A DNA stretch of 64,000 nt from Fuscovulum blasticum DSM 2131 (GCF_003034965.1 NZ_PZKE01000005.1:1-64000), one strand, 5' to 3'; positions 53,621 to 63,347 are shown, counted from the first letter of the stretch. Notes: a model not told the origin generated them from the letters alone. Made by a program: numbers and translations.

Positions 53621-54394
53621 ATGGACCTTAAGGGAAAGCGTGCCATCGTCACCGGGTCGAACTCGGGTATCGGGCTGGGCGTGGCCGAGGAACTGGCCCG
53701 CGCCGGGGCCGATGTGGTGCTGAACAGCTTCACCGACAACGACGCCGATCACGCCCTTGCGAGCGACATGTCGGCCCGATTCGGGGTGACGGTCCGCTAC
53801 ATCCGCGCCGACCTGTCCAAGGCCGAAGACGCGCGCGCGCTGGTCGAACAGGCCGGCGGCTGCGACATCCTGGTGAACAATGCCGGCATCCAGCATGTCG
53901 CCCCGGTCGAGGACTTCCCGGTCGAGCAATGGAACCGCATCCTTGCGATCAACCTGTCCTCGGCCTTCCACACCTCGGCCGTCGCGCTGCCGGGGATGCG
54001 GGCCAGGGGATGGGGCCGGATCATCAACATCGCCTCGGCGCATGGGCTGACCGCCAGCCCGTTCAAATCGGCCTATGTGGCGGCCAAGCATGGCGTGGTC
54101 GGGCTGACCAAGACGGTGGCGCTGGAAACCGCGGGGCAGGGCATCACCTGCAACGCGATCTGTCCGGGCTATGTGCTGACCCCGCTGGTCGAGGCGCAGA
54201 TCCCCGACACGATGAAACAATACAACATGGACCGTGAGACGGTGATCCGCGAGGTCATGCTGCTGCGCCAGCCGTCGCGCCAGTTTGCCACCACCGAACA
54301 GATCGGCGGCACGGCGGTCTGGCTGTCCTCGCCCTATGCCGATCAGGTGACGGGCACCACGATTTCGGTCGATGGCGGCTGGACGGCGCTGTGA
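53621..54394 (+). CDS. bdhA: 3-hydroxybutyrate dehydrogenase (SDR family)
   Basis: A 257-aa short-chain dehydrogenase that oxidises 3-hydroxybutyrate to acetoacetate during polyhydroxybutyrate use. TGSNSGIG (11-18), NNAG and the catalytic SerTyrLys (IASAHG, SAYVAAKHG) are present, as are the FKSAYVAAKHGVVGLTKT helix and ICPGYVLTPLVEAQI segment typical of BdhA. AGAAGGG precedes ATG 53621. The patatin gene follows 28 bases downstream. Confidence 0.92.
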   Translation: MDLKGKRAIVTGSNSGIGLGVAEELARAGADVVLNSFTDNDADHALASDMSARFGVTVRYIRADLSKAEDARALVEQAGGCDILVNNAGIQHVAPVEDFPVEQWNRILAINLSSAFHTSAVALPGMRARGWGRIINIASAHGLTASPFKSAYVAAKHGVVGLTKTVALETAGQGITCNAICPGYVLTPLVEAQIPDTMKQYNMDRETVIREVMLLRQPSRQFATTEQIGGTAVWLSSPYADQVTGTTISVDGGWTAL

Positions 54395-54422
54395 GGCGGG
54401 GTCTGGCGACGCGGGGGGCGGA

Positions 54423-55436
54423 ATGGCGCGTGTAAGTCTGGCGCTGCAGGGCGGCGGGGCGCATGGGGCCTTTACCTGGGGCGTGCTGGACCGCCTGCTT
54501 GAGGAAGACAGCCTTGAGATCGCGGCGGTCTCGGGCACCTCGGCCGGGGCGCTGAACGGTGCCGCGCTGAAGGCCGGGCTGGTGGCGGGCGGGCGTGAAG
54601 CCGCCCGCAAGCGGCTGCGCAAGCTGTGGGAGGATGTTGCCGACGTGGGCGATCTGCGGATGATCCCCTGGCTGCAACCCTTTGCGCCGGTGATGCAATA
54701 CTGGCAGGACATGGCCGAAGCCCTGTTGCCGGTCAGCCCGCAGGGCATCGCGGCGCAGTTCTATTCGCCCTACGCCTGGGGCGGGGCCTGGTCGAACCCG
54801 CTGGAACCGATCGTGCGCGATCTGGATTTCACCCACATCTGCGCCGAGACCGAGCCGCGTCTGTTCATCGGTGCCACCAATCTTCGCACCGGCAAGGCGC
54901 GGGTGTTCGCCGGCCAGGACATCTCGCCCGAGGCGCTGATGGCTTCGGCCTGTATTCCGACGGTGTTCCAGGCGGTCGAGATCGACGGCGAGGCCTATTG
55001 GGATGGCGGATTCGCCGGAAACCCCTCGCTCTGGCCGCTGTATGATCGCCATCTGCCGGACGATCTGCTGATCGTACAGGTCAACCCGATGCGGCGCGAC
55101 GCGGTGCCGGACACGCCGCTGGAAATCCAGAACCGGATGAACGAGATCAGCTTCAACGCCTCGCTCATGTCAGAGCTGCGGGCGGTGGGGTTCGTCAAGC
55201 GGCTGATCGCGCAGGGGCATATTGCGAAAGGCCAGATGAAGGACTTGCGGGTCCATATCATTGCCGACGATCCGCTGATGAACGACCTTTCGGCCACGAC
55301 CAAGCTGCAACCGTCCGAACATATCGTGACGCGGCTGTTCGAGGCCGGGCGCAGCGCGGCAGAGGCGTTCCTGGCCACCTGCGACGGCGATCTTGAAAAG
55401 GCGGTGCCGGTCGATCTGGCGAAGGTCTATAGCTGA
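54423..55436 (+). CDS. Patatin-like phospholipase
   Basis: A 337-aa lipid acyl hydrolase with the catalytic dyad: oxyanion hole GGGAHG (10-15), Ser40 in GTSAG and the Asp in WDGGF. It acts on acyl esters in the cytoplasm or at the membrane. GGGGGGCGG precedes ATG 54423. Its position behind bdhA is recurrent in Rhodobacterales as I recall and suggests a lipid or polyhydroxybutyrate link, which the sequence alone does not prove. Confidence 0.88.
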   Translation: MARVSLALQGGGAHGAFTWGVLDRLLEEDSLEIAAVSGTSAGALNGAALKAGLVAGGREAARKRLRKLWEDVADVGDLRMIPWLQPFAPVMQYWQDMAEALLPVSPQGIAAQFYSPYAWGGAWSNPLEPIVRDLDFTHICAETEPRLFIGATNLRTGKARVFAGQDISPEALMASACIPTVFQAVEIDGEAYWDGGFAGNPSLWPLYDRHLPDDLLIVQVNPMRRDAVPDTPLEIQNRMNEISFNASLMSELRAVGFVKRLIAQGHIAKGQMKDLRVHIIADDPLMNDLSATTKLQPSEHIVTRLFEAGRSAAEAFLATCDGDLEKAVPVDLAKVYS

Positions 55437-55440
55437 CGGG

Positions 55441-56118
55441 TCAGCGCGGTTCCTTGGGCAGCGGATAGACCAGCCCGCCCGACACGATCAGCTTGGCGGC
55501 ATCCTCGACCTTCATGTCGAGGATGACCAGCTTGCTGGTGGGAACGAACAGCAGCATCCCGCTGGTGAAGGGGGTCAGGCCGACGAAGACCGAGGACATC
55601 TCTTCGCCATTGTCGGCCAGCCGGTCGGCCAGTTCGCCCTTGGGCCGGGTCGAGATGAACCCCAGCGCCCAGCTTCCGGGGCGGGGAAATTCGACCAGGC
55701 AGACCTTGTCGAAACTTTGTTCCTTCTTGTTGAAGAAGGTCTCGGCCACCTGCTTGATCGCGCCATAGACCGAACGCACGATCGGCGTGCGGTCCACCAG
55801 ATTCTCGCCGGTGCGGATGATCGACCGGCCGATCAGGCCCTTGGCCATCCAGCCGATGATCACCGTGGCGAACAGGAACACCAGCACGCCGACACCGCGC
55901 ACCGGGAATTCGTATTCCGGGCCGAACCAGCGCCCGATCAGGGCATCGGGCTGATAGGCGGCGGGGATGAGCGGCAGGATCCAGCCGTCTAACCAACCGA
56001 TGAACGCCCAGACGATGTAGATCGTCAGGCCGATGGGCAAGACCACCACAAGCCCGGTCAGGAAACTGGCGCGAAGCCCGGCCAGAAGGCCGCGGCGGGG
56101 GGGATGGGGTTCGGTCAT
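55441..56118 (-). CDS. DUF502 membrane protein
   Basis: A 225-aa inner-membrane protein with two N-terminal helices (about 17-45 and 75-96) and a soluble C-terminal domain. The LRASFLTGLVVVLPIGLTIYIV segment, PIVRSVYGAIKQV and GFISTRP are the DUF502 signature. ATG 56118 gives the usual N-terminus. Function unknown. Convergent with the patatin gene (4 bases apart). Confidence 0.9.
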   Translation of the reverse strand: MTEPHPPRRGLLAGLRASFLTGLVVVLPIGLTIYIVWAFIGWLDGWILPLIPAAYQPDALIGRWFGPEYEFPVRGVGVLVFLFATVIIGWMAKGLIGRSIIRTGENLVDRTPIVRSVYGAIKQVAETFFNKKEQSFDKVCLVEFPRPGSWALGFISTRPKGELADRLADNGEEMSSVFVGLTPFTSGMLLFVPTSKLVILDMKVEDAAKLIVSGGLVYPLPKEPR

Positions 56119-56194
56119 TGGGGCACCTGCATGGGCCCTAAATAGGCCGCAGGCCCCGGTCCGCGCAATGCCGCGCTGCCGAAAATCTGGCCGT

Positions 56195-57112
56195 TCACGA
56201 CGCTTTGGCCAATTCCGCGGCAATCGCGGCGGCCAGCCGGGCATTCGACAGCACCAGCGCGATGTTCGCCTTCAGCGACCGGCCTTCGGTCCGCTCGAAA
56301 ATCCGCTGTAACAGGAAGGGTGTGACGGCCTTGGCGGCGATGCCCTGCGCGGCGGCCTCGGCCAGCGCGGCCTCGACATGGGGCATGATTTCTGCGCGGG
56401 GGATTTCGGCTTCAACCGGAATGGGGTTGGCAACCAGTTGGCCGCCCGGCAGGCCCAGAACACAGCGCAGGCGGTGTGCGGCGGCGATCTCGGCGGCGCT
56501 GTCCATCCGAAGGGGCGCCTTCAGACCCGAGACGCGCGACCAGAAGGCGGGAAAGTCATCCTGCCCGAAAGCGATGACCGGCACGCCATGGGTTTCCAGC
56601 ACCTCAAGCGTCTTTGGCAGATCGAGAATGGCCTTGGCCCCGGCGGCAACCACCGTGACCGGCGTCTGCGCCAGTTCCAGAAGGTCGGCGGAAATGTCGA
56701 AACTGTCTTCGGCACCGCGATGCACCCCGCCGATGCCGCCGGTGGCAAAGACCGAAATCCCCGCCAGCCGGGCGCAGATCATGGTGGCGGCCACCGTGGT
56801 TGCGCCGGTGGCGCCGCTGGCCAGGCAGGCGGCAATGTCGGCGCGGCTGAGCTTGGCCACATTCTGCGCCTGACCCAACTGGTCCAGCGTGGCATCGTCC
56901 AGCCCGGCATGTATGCGGCCGCCGATCACCGCCATGGTGGCCGGCACCGCCCCGGCGGCGCGCACCTCGGCCTCAACCGCGCGGGCGGTTTCCACGTTCT
57001 GCGGCCAGGGCATCCCATGGGTGATGATGGTGGATTCCAGCGCCACCAGCGGCGCGCCGGTTTCCCGGGCGCGCAGCACTTCGGCCGAGCAGGTGAGGGG
57101 CAGGGTCGTCAT
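56195..57112 (-). CDS. psuG: Pseudouridine-5'-phosphate glycosidase
   Basis: A 305-aa enzyme that splits pseudouridine 5'-phosphate into uracil and ribose 5-phosphate. VALESTIITHGMPWPQN, VFATGGIGGVHRG and GLPGGQLVANPIP are strong family motifs. The ATG at 57112 overlaps the kinase stop by ATGA, so both are translated together. Confidence 0.96.
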   Translation of the reverse strand: MTTLPLTCSAEVLRARETGAPLVALESTIITHGMPWPQNVETARAVEAEVRAAGAVPATMAVIGGRIHAGLDDATLDQLGQAQNVAKLSRADIAACLASGATGATTVAATMICARLAGISVFATGGIGGVHRGAEDSFDISADLLELAQTPVTVVAAGAKAILDLPKTLEVLETHGVPVIAFGQDDFPAFWSRVSGLKAPLRMDSAAEIAAAHRLRCVLGLPGGQLVANPIPVEAEIPRAEIMPHVEAALAEAAAQGIAAKAVTPFLLQRIFERTEGRSLKANIALVLSNARLAAAIAAELAKAS

Positions 57113-58002
57113 GTTCCAACATCTCCTGAAACATAGGTGGCGGCGGCCTGAAGGGCGGCCTGCAAGGCCGCCTCACGCGGGGCGCCGCGCCGTTCGGCCA
57201 CCAGATGGGCGGCCATGAAGGTATCGCCCGCGCCGGTCACGCGGGTGACCAGAACCTCGGGCGGCTTGCCGATGATGACGCCCTTGCCCTGCGTGCCCTC
57301 GGCGGCGGGGCGGCCGCCGTCGGTGACCAGAACCCGCTGCGCGCCGCGCGCCAGCAGCGCCTCGGCCGCTTCGGCGGCGGTGGCCGCGCCGGCGCGCGAC
57401 AGAAGATTGGCCTCTTCAAGGTTCACATAAAGCGTGGTGCCGGGGTGGGCCAGCAGCGGGCGCAGCCGTTCGGCCTTGCCGGGGCTGGCGGGGGCCACAC
57501 GCAGATCGGCGGCGGCAAACAGCGGCGAGGCGGCAATGTCGGACAAGAGCGCCTCGGTCAGGTTGCCGTCCAGCGCCACCTGTCCGGCCCAGGGCGCCGT
57601 GGCCGAGCCAAGCCGGCCATCGGCCAGCGGGCGCAGGATGCGGTCGCCCGCGGTTTCCAGCGAATGGGCATCCGCCACCGCCGCAATCAGCCCGTTCGCG
57701 CCTTCGACCGCCATGTAGCGGTCGGTCGGCAGATCGTCCGAGCGATAGGCGAAGGAGGTGTCCACCCCCATTCGCTGACAGGCGGCAACCAGTTCGTCGC
57801 CTTCGGCATCGCGGCCGATGGCGGTCAGGGCGGCGGGTTGCAACCCGAAACGCGCCAGCGTCATCGCGATGTTCATGGCCACGCCGCCGGGCAGGCGGGT
57901 GATGCGGCCCGGCACGTCGGACCCCAGCCGCATCGCCGAGGGCGAGCGACCGATGATGTCCCACAGGACCGAACCTATGCAAAGGATGTCGGGTTTCGTC
58001 AT
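57109..58002 (-). CDS. psuK: PfkB-family kinase, pseudouridine kinase
   Basis: A 297-aa ribokinase-fold enzyme. The N-terminal [16 protein letters not shown] and C-terminal [12 protein letters not shown] (catalytic Asp) are PfkB signatures. Assignment as pseudouridine kinase rests on the ATGA overlap with psuG; together they degrade pseudouridine from RNA turnover. AAGGCGG precedes ATG 58002. Divergent from rpsB. Confidence 0.92.
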   Translation of the reverse strand: MTKPDILCIGSVLWDIIGRSPSAMRLGSDVPGRITRLPGGVAMNIAMTLARFGLQPAALTAIGRDAEGDELVAACQRMGVDTSFAYRSDDLPTDRYMAVEGANGLIAAVADAHSLETAGDRILRPLADGRLGSATAPWAGQVALDGNLTEALLSDIAASPLFAAADLRVAPASPGKAERLRPLLAHPGTTLYVNLEEANLLSRAGAATAAEAAEALLARGAQRVLVTDGGRPAAEGTQGKGVIIGKPPEVLVTRVTGAGDTFMAAHLVAERRGAPREAALQAALQAAATYVSGDVGT

Positions 58003-58100
58003 GCCGCCTTCATCGCCCAAGGCCCGCCCGCGCGCAAGGACCGCCCGCAAGCGCCGCACCAGCCTTTGCGCAAGCACCGGGCCGGGGCCTGCGGCGCGGG

Positions 58101-58119
58101 TATTTGGCCCAAGTGGACG
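58101..58119 (+). repeat. Copy 3 of a short intergenic repeat
   Basis: TATTTGGCCCAAGTGGACG lies in the psuK/rpsB spacer, matching copy 2 at 14 of 19 positions. Confidence 0.45.
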
Positions 58120-58129
58120 GGCAAGGGGG

Positions 58130-58158
58130 TTGCGCCGGGGGCAGGGGGCGGCTATATG
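58130..58158 (+). promoter_or_regulatory. Predicted rpsB promoter
   Basis: TTGCGC (58130-58135), a 17-bp spacer, TATATG (58153-58158), about 110 bases upstream of the rpsB start. The transcript leader contains a small hairpin TGCGGG/CCCGCA. Confidence 0.6.
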
Positions 58159-58277
58159 CGCGCCACTTCACAGGTGGAGCTTGGGCTTTTGCGGGGAGAA
58201 ATCCCGCAGGGTCCGCCGGTTGGGGCGCAAGCCCTGAAGACGGCTTCACCGAGGATCAAACCGGAAAAGGACAAGGC

Positions 58278-59039
58278 ATGGCTCTTCCCGAGTTCTCCAT
58301 GCGTCAGCTCTTGGAAGCTGGCGTTCACTACGGCCACCAGACCGCCCGCTGGAACCCCCGCATGGGCGAGTACATCTATGGTGACCGCAACGGCATTCAC
58401 ATCATCGACCTGACGCAGACCGTTCCGCTGCTGGACCAGGCGCTGAAGGTTGTGCGCGACACCGTCGCCAAGGGCGGCCGCATCCTGTTCGTCGGCACCA
58501 AGCGCCAGGCACAGAAGCCCGTCGCCGAAGCCGCCGAAAAATGCGCGCAATACTACATGAACCACCGCTGGCTGGGCGGCACCCTGACCAACTGGAAGAC
58601 CATCTCGGCCTCGATCCAGCGCCTGAAGCAGATCGACGAAGTGCTGGCTGCCGGCGCCGAAGGTCTGACCAAGAAGGAACGCCTGAACATGGAACGCGAC
58701 CAGGCGAAGCTGCAGGCTTCGCTGGGCGGCATCCGTGAAATGGGCGGCGTGCCGGACCTGCTGTTCATCATCGACGTGGGCAAGGAAGACCTGGCCATCC
58801 TGGAAGCCAACAAGCTGGGCATCCCGGTGGTGGCCGTGGTCGACACCAACTGCTCGCCCAAGGGCGTGAGCCATGTCATCCCGGGCAACGACGACGCCGC
58901 CCGCGCGATTGCGCTCTATTGCGACCTGATCGCCCGCGCCGCGCTTGACGGCATGTCGGCCCAACTTGGCGCCGCCGGCGTCGATCTCGGCGCGCTGGAA
59001 GCCGCGCCGGTGGAAGAGGCCGCCGCCGCCGAGGCGTGA
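58278..59039 (+). CDS. rpsB: Ribosomal protein S2
   Basis: A 253-aa small-subunit ribosomal protein. [28 protein letters not shown] and DTNCSP are conserved S2 blocks; an Ala/Glu-rich tail closes it. AAGGACAAGGC precedes ATG 58278. tsf follows 73 bases later, the usual order. Confidence 0.98.
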   Translation: MALPEFSMRQLLEAGVHYGHQTARWNPRMGEYIYGDRNGIHIIDLTQTVPLLDQALKVVRDTVAKGGRILFVGTKRQAQKPVAEAAEKCAQYYMNHRWLGGTLTNWKTISASIQRLKQIDEVLAAGAEGLTKKERLNMERDQAKLQASLGGIREMGGVPDLLFIIDVGKEDLAILEANKLGIPVVAVVDTNCSPKGVSHVIPGNDDAARAIALYCDLIARAALDGMSAQLGAAGVDLGALEAAPVEEAAAAEA

Positions 59040-59062
59040 GCTTTTGTCACCCATCTGACATG

Positions 59063-59084
59063 CGGCGGGGGGATACCCCCGCCG
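59063..59084 (+). promoter_or_regulatory. Hairpin between rpsB and tsf
   Basis: CGGCGGGGG/CCCCCGCCG with a GATA loop, 28 bases before tsf. No T-run, so attenuation, RNA processing or stability are all possible; an inter-cistronic structure in this operon is also known in E. coli. Confidence 0.5.
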
Positions 59085-59112
59085 GACCTCATTCCGATTC
59101 CAGGAGACTGAC

Positions 59113-60021
59113 ATGACCGTCACCGCACAGATGGTGAAAGAACTGCGCGATTCGACCGGCGCAGGCATGATGGACGCCAAGAAGGCGCTGACCGAAACCA
59201 ACGGCGACATGGATGCCGCGGTGGACTGGCTGCGCACCAAGGGCCTTGCCAAGGCCGCCAAGAAGGCCGACCGCGTGGCCGCCGAAGGTCTGGTGGGCGT
59301 GGCCGTGGCCGATGGCCGGGGCGTTGCCGTCGAGATCAACTCGGAAACCGACTTCGTGGCCAAGAACGCCGACTTCCAGTCGCTGGTGCGCGAGGTGACC
59401 AAGGTTGCCCTGCAGACCGGCGATTCGGTCGAAGTGGTGCGCGCGGCCGACCTGAACGGCAAGACCGTGGATGAGGTGATCCAGGAATCGATCGCCCGCA
59501 TCGGCGAGAACATGACCCTGCGCCGCCTGCACGTTCTGGAAGGCGACACCGTGGTGTCCTATGTCCACAACGCCGCGACCGACGGCATGGGCAAGATCGG
59601 CGTGCTGGTCGCGCTGAAGGGCCCGGCCGACAAGGCGAAAGAAATCGGCAAGCAGTTCGCGATGCACATCGCCGCGACCTCGCCGCTGGCGCTGTCGGAA
59701 GGCCACCTCGACCCGGTGGTGCTGGAGCGGGAACTGGCCGTGCAAACCGCCAAGGCGCTGGAAGAAAACGCGTCCTCGGCCAAGCCGAAGCCCGATGCGG
59801 TGATCCACAACAACATCATCCCGGGCCGGATGAAGCGCTTCCTTGCGGAAAACACGCTGCTGGGCCAGGCCTTCGTGGTGAACCCCGACCTGACCGTCGA
59901 ACAGGCGGCCAAGGAAGCCGGGGTCGAGATCACCGGCTATGCCCGCGTGGCCGTGGGCGAAGGCGTCGAGAAGAAGGCGGAAGACTTCGCCGCCGAAGTC
60001 GCCAAGATGGCGCAAGGCTGA
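59113..60021 (+). CDS. tsf: Elongation factor Ts
   Basis: A 302-aa nucleotide-exchange factor for EF-Tu. The N-terminal UBA-like part ([16 protein letters not shown], with the TDFVAKN core motif) and the coiled-coil and C-terminal EF-Ts domains are present. AGGAG precedes the ATG. Terminated by the hairpin at 60044-60077. Confidence 0.98.
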   Translation: MTVTAQMVKELRDSTGAGMMDAKKALTETNGDMDAAVDWLRTKGLAKAAKKADRVAAEGLVGVAVADGRGVAVEINSETDFVAKNADFQSLVREVTKVALQTGDSVEVVRAADLNGKTVDEVIQESIARIGENMTLRRLHVLEGDTVVSYVHNAATDGMGKIGVLVALKGPADKAKEIGKQFAMHIAATSPLALSEGHLDPVVLERELAVQTAKALEENASSAKPKPDAVIHNNIIPGRMKRFLAENTLLGQAFVVNPDLTVEQAAKEAGVEITGYARVAVGEGVEKKAEDFAAEVAKMAQG

Positions 60022-60043
60022 TCAGACCGTAGGGTCTGGCGGC

Positions 60044-60077
60044 AAGGCCCGTGCCGGGGAAACCCGGTGCGGGCCTT
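60044..60077 (+). terminator. Terminator of tsf
   Basis: A 15-bp stem (AAGGCCCGTGCCGGG pairing with CCCGGTGCGGGCCTT, two G-T wobbles) around a GAAA tetraloop, 22 bases past the stop. No clear T-run. Confidence 0.75.
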
Positions 60078-60376
60078 CGCATCTGTGCCGAACGGGGAAG
60101 GGGGCGCGGACCTGCCCCCGATGACGCTGGGGATGAGGACAAGGAGGGCAGGTCGCGCATAGGCCGGCCATGGGGAACTCATGACCAGCGGCGTCCCGCC
60201 GACCGCAAAATCCGGCACGGAGAGACAGGCAGAGAGCGGTCGACCGTAACTCCGTAATGCGGTGGGTCGGCCGCCCCTGTTCCCTGGCCCAAGGCCACCT
60301 TCCACGGAACGGCCTGACCTTGCGTCATGCCCTGACTGGCGGCGAGTGGGGGATTCCCCACCTGCGCGGTTTTGTC
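60078..60376. other. Gene-free stretch between tsf and the LuxR-type gene
   Basis: About 300 bases between convergent genes. Short open frames here lack ribosome sites and recognisable products. No tRNA or repeat is apparent. Confidence 0.6.
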
Positions 60377-61165
60377 CTATCCGGCCGCCTGGGCCTGCGG
60401 TTGTGTCGGGCGCTGGAAGATCATGTTCAGCAGGGCGCCCTTGGCCACCGCCTGCGCGGTTGTCTCGACCGCAAGCGCCTCGCGCGCAAGGCGAAGGTGC
60501 TTTTCCACCATGGCCGGGCTGACACCCATCAGCAGGGCCACGTCCTGCGTGGTCTTGCCATCGGCCACCCATTCCAGCGCCTCGCGCTGGCGGGGGGACA
60601 GGGCGCGCGCACGGGCCAGATGCGGTAGTTGGACAATACGCAGGTGCATCACATGCGCCAGCGCCAGGATTTCGTCCTGATGCGTGGCCCAGATCCGTTC
60701 CACGGCGTCATGATCCAGCCCCGGATCGGCCAGCAGGCCCATGGCCCCCTTGGCGCGGGCCGAGGCTTCGGGAAAGCTGACGGTGATGCCGGCGTTGACG
60801 CCCATCGCCACGTTCTGCCGCACAGACTCGGCTTCTTCGACGGTCAGGCGGCCGGCTTCATAGGCGTCTTTCACCCATTTCCAGGTGCAGGCGCCGGAAT
60901 TGTGTTCGGCCCAGCGGAAGACCGGGGTCCGGGCGTAGAAGCCGCCGCGAAAATACCGCTTGGCATAATCGGCGTCGCAGGTGGTCAGGAACAGCGCATC
61001 GTCCGGGTCACCGATGGTGCGCAGGTGGCGGAACCGGGTGAAGCCATAGTTCACGCGCGAAAAGCCCAAGGTCGCGAAATGCCCGGTGGCCAGTGTCCAG
61101 GCGTCGTCTATGCTGGTCGCCTCGGCCACGCCGATCAGCAGTTTCAGCAAGGTGCTGCCGCTCAT
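60377..61165 (-). CDS. LuxR-family regulator with autoinducer-binding-like domain (LuxR solo)
   Basis: A 262-aa regulator. The N-terminal ligand domain (about 15-165) precedes a GerE-type HTH (about 195-250; LSPRQREALEWVADGKTTQDVALLMGVS split over its helices). At the position of the conserved Asp-Pro that contacts the AHL amide the protein reads YARTPVF, so Asp is replaced by Thr80 before Pro81, while Trp85 is present. No luxI synthase adjoins. AAGGAG precedes ATG 61165. It diverges from a FAD oxidoreductase gene. Confidence 0.86.
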   Translation of the reverse strand: MSGSTLLKLLIGVAEATSIDDAWTLATGHFATLGFSRVNYGFTRFRHLRTIGDPDDALFLTTCDADYAKRYFRGGFYARTPVFRWAEHNSGACTWKWVKDAYEAGRLTVEEAESVRQNVAMGVNAGITVSFPEASARAKGAMGLLADPGLDHDAVERIWATHQDEILALAHVMHLRIVQLPHLARARALSPRQREALEWVADGKTTQDVALLMGVSPAMVEKHLRLAREALAVETTAQAVAKGALLNMIFQRPTQPQAQAAG

Positions 61166-61230
61166 CTCAGTCTCCTTCACGCCACAGATGTCGCGTCTGG
61201 AACGGGGCAGGTTGTCCTTGTCCCTTCTCC

Positions 61231-61245
61231 TGTCATATGCAGACA
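61231..61245. promoter_or_regulatory. Candidate operator between the LuxR and FAD-oxidoreductase genes
   Basis: TGTC-N7-GACA inverted repeat (61231-61245) in the centre of the 120-bp divergent spacer. Arms are short, so this is tentative. Confidence 0.35.
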
Positions 61246-61285
61246 CCGGCGCCCTGTCGAGACTCAGGGCTATCAGGATGGAATC

Positions 61286-62461
61286 ATGACGGAAGATGTC
61301 ATCATCATTGGCGGCGGGGTCATGGGGGCCTCGGCGGCTTACTGGCTGACGCGGTTTTCGCCCGGTTTGCGCGTTCTGGTGGTTGAGCGCGACCCCGGAT
61401 ATGAGCGTGCCGCAACCGCGCTGTCGGTGGCATCGGTCCGGCAGCAGTTTTCGTCGGCCGTCAATGTAAGGATCTCGCGCTTCGGCATCGACTTCATCAG
61501 GAACTTCGCGGAACGCATTGGTCCTGCTGCGGAAATTCCGTCACTGGGGCTTAAGGAAAACGGCTATCTTTTCCTGACCACGCGGCCCGAGCAGGTGGCG
61601 GTGATGCAGGAACTGGCCGAGATGCAGCGCGCCGAAGGCGCCGCGACCGAGGTCTGGGATGCCGCCGAACTGGGCCGGCATTACCCCTGGTTGAACACCG
61701 AAGACATCGCCGCCGCCAGCTTCGGCCCGCGCGATGAGGGCTGGTTCGACAACATGGGCCTGTTGCATGGCTTCCGCAACGCGGCCCGCGCGCAAGGCGC
61801 GAAATTCATCAAGGCCGAGGCGACGGGCCTGCAAATGACCGCCGGCCGCGTGACCGGAGTCGAGATCGAGGGCAGGGGTCTGGTGCCCTGCGGCGTGGCG
61901 ATCAACGCCGCCGGCACCCGCGCGTCGCGCGTCATGGCCTGGGCCGGGCTTGACCATCCGGTTGAACCGCGCAAGCGCACGGTCTTTGTGATCGACGCGC
62001 CCAATGCGCGCCATCCCGATGCGCCGCTGATGATCGACCGCGATTATTACCTGCGTCCCGAAGTTCAAGGTCGCTGGATCGTGGCGACGGTTCCGCAGGA
62101 TGACGGGCCTTGCGACGTCAATGACTTCGAGCCGGATCTTCACTTGTTTGAAGAGGCCATCTGGGAACCGCTGTATCACCGCGCACCGGGGTTCGACGCG
62201 GTCAAGGTCGTTCGGCACTGGGTTGGCCATTACGATTACAACACGCTGGACCAGAACGCGATCCTTGGCCCGCATCCGGCGGTGCCGAACCTGTTCCTGA
62301 TGAGCGGCTTTTCAGGCCACGGCTTGCAGCAATCGCCGGCCATTGGGCGTGGCACGGCTGAATATGTTCTGAACGGTGGATGGCAAAGCCTTGATCTATC
62401 AGAGCTTTCGATTGACCGCGTGCTGCGGGGCGAACCGCTGCTGGAACGGGCCGTGGTCTGA
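61286..62461 (+). CDS. FAD-dependent oxidoreductase of the DAO (D-amino-acid oxidase/sarcosine-oxidase) family
   Basis: A 391-aa flavoprotein with the N-terminal FAD motif IIIGGGVMGASAAYWL and acceptor Glu (VVERD), a substrate region, and the C-terminal MSGFSGHGLQQSPAIGRG flavin loop. Such enzymes oxidise amino acids or N-methyl amino acids. ATG 61286 follows GGATGGAATC. Its expression is probably tied to the divergent LuxR-type regulator. Confidence 0.9.
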   Translation: MTEDVIIIGGGVMGASAAYWLTRFSPGLRVLVVERDPGYERAATALSVASVRQQFSSAVNVRISRFGIDFIRNFAERIGPAAEIPSLGLKENGYLFLTTRPEQVAVMQELAEMQRAEGAATEVWDAAELGRHYPWLNTEDIAAASFGPRDEGWFDNMGLLHGFRNAARAQGAKFIKAEATGLQMTAGRVTGVEIEGRGLVPCGVAINAAGTRASRVMAWAGLDHPVEPRKRTVFVIDAPNARHPDAPLMIDRDYYLRPEVQGRWIVATVPQDDGPCDVNDFEPDLHLFEEAIWEPLYHRAPGFDAVKVVRHWVGHYDYNTLDQNAILGPHPAVPNLFLMSGFSGHGLQQSPAIGRGTAEYVLNGGWQSLDLSELSIDRVLRGEPLLERAVV

Positions 62462-62504
62462 CGGACAGGCAGTTATTTTACATAATACTGATTATGCGAA
62501 AAAT

Positions 62505-62535
62505 GGATGAGGCAGTTAAAGCACCTGCCTCATCC
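62505..62535. terminator. Bidirectional terminator between the FAD and HNH genes
   Basis: GGATGAGGCAG/CTGCCTCATCC (62505-62515/62525-62535), 9-nt loop. On the minus strand it is followed by ATTTTTCG, on the plus strand by TGTTCT. Confidence 0.88.
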
Positions 62536-62574
62536 TGTTCTGGCCCCTTGTTCTGGCTCTGTGCGGCCCCCGGA

Positions 62575-63159
62575 TCACGCCTCCAGCTCGGCGTCCCAAT
62601 ACAGGAAGTCGAGCCAGCTTTCGTGCAGGTGGTTTGGCGGGAACTTGCGGCCGTGGGTCTGCATCTCTTCGGCGGACGGTGCCACGGGCGGCCGGCGCAA
62701 GGTCAGCCCGGACTGGCGCAGCGTCTTACTGCCCTTGCGCAGGTTGCACGGCGAACAGGCTGCGACGACGTTTTCCCAACTGGTCAGCCCGCCCCGCGAC
62801 CGCGGGATGACGTGATCGAAGGTCAGGTCGCCCTTCGATCCGCAATACTGGCAACAGAATTCGTCGCGCAGAAAAAGATTGAAGCGCGTGAAGGCCACGC
62901 GCTTCTGGGGTTTGACGAATTCTTTCAGGACGACGACCGACGGGATGCGGACTTCCTGCCTCTGGCTTCGGACAACCTCGTCATATTCGGCCAGGATCTG
63001 CACCCGGTCCAGAAAGACCGCCTTGATCGCCTCTTGCCAGGGCCAGAGGCTGAGCGGGTAATAACTGAGCGGCCGGAAATCGGCATTGAGCACCAAAGCC
63101 GGAAAATGCTTCAACGCACCGGGATCGCGTACGAAATGGGTCCTGAAGTCGCCGTCCAT
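62575..63159 (-). CDS. HNH endonuclease domain protein
   Basis: A 194-aa protein with an N-terminal conserved part (LVLNADFRPLSYYPLSLW) and an HNH domain with CQYCG, DHVIPRSRGG, ENVVAACSPCN. The two Cys pairs bind zinc. This family is chromosomally conserved and need not be a mobile nuclease. ATG 63159 is the start that keeps the conserved N-terminus. Confidence 0.88.
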   Translation of the reverse strand: MDGDFRTHFVRDPGALKHFPALVLNADFRPLSYYPLSLWPWQEAIKAVFLDRVQILAEYDEVVRSQRQEVRIPSVVVLKEFVKPQKRVAFTRFNLFLRDEFCCQYCGSKGDLTFDHVIPRSRGGLTSWENVVAACSPCNLRKGSKTLRQSGLTLRRPPVAPSAEEMQTHGRKFPPNHLHESWLDFLYWDAELEA

Positions 63160-63228
63160 CCGTAGATGACTCCCGCTTCGCCTGACTGCCACTGGCATCA
63201 GGACGGGCACCCCGCCCCGACGGCACCG

Positions 63229-63273
63229 ACTATATCTGGAAGGATTGTGCTGGCAACCCCGAGATATTGTCAA
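63229..63273 (-). promoter_or_regulatory. Predicted promoter of the HNH gene
   Basis: On the minus strand TTGCCA (63251-63256), a 16-bp spacer, TATAGT (63229-63234). A second -35-like TTGACA (63268-63273) lies just upstream. Confidence 0.55.
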
Positions 63274-63347
63274 TGTGCGCCCGCTTTCTGGCAGGCGCAC
63301 ATGACAGGCGTTTGACAGTCTGCCTGCCCGGAAAGCGGGCGATGTGG

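Noticed and set aside
63273-63302. Terminator hairpin ATGTGCGCC/GGCGCACAT after the CoxM-type gene
   Set aside because: The stem is good, but the 12-nt loop, the missing T-run and overlap with the HNH promoter's -35 region make a terminator call unsafe.
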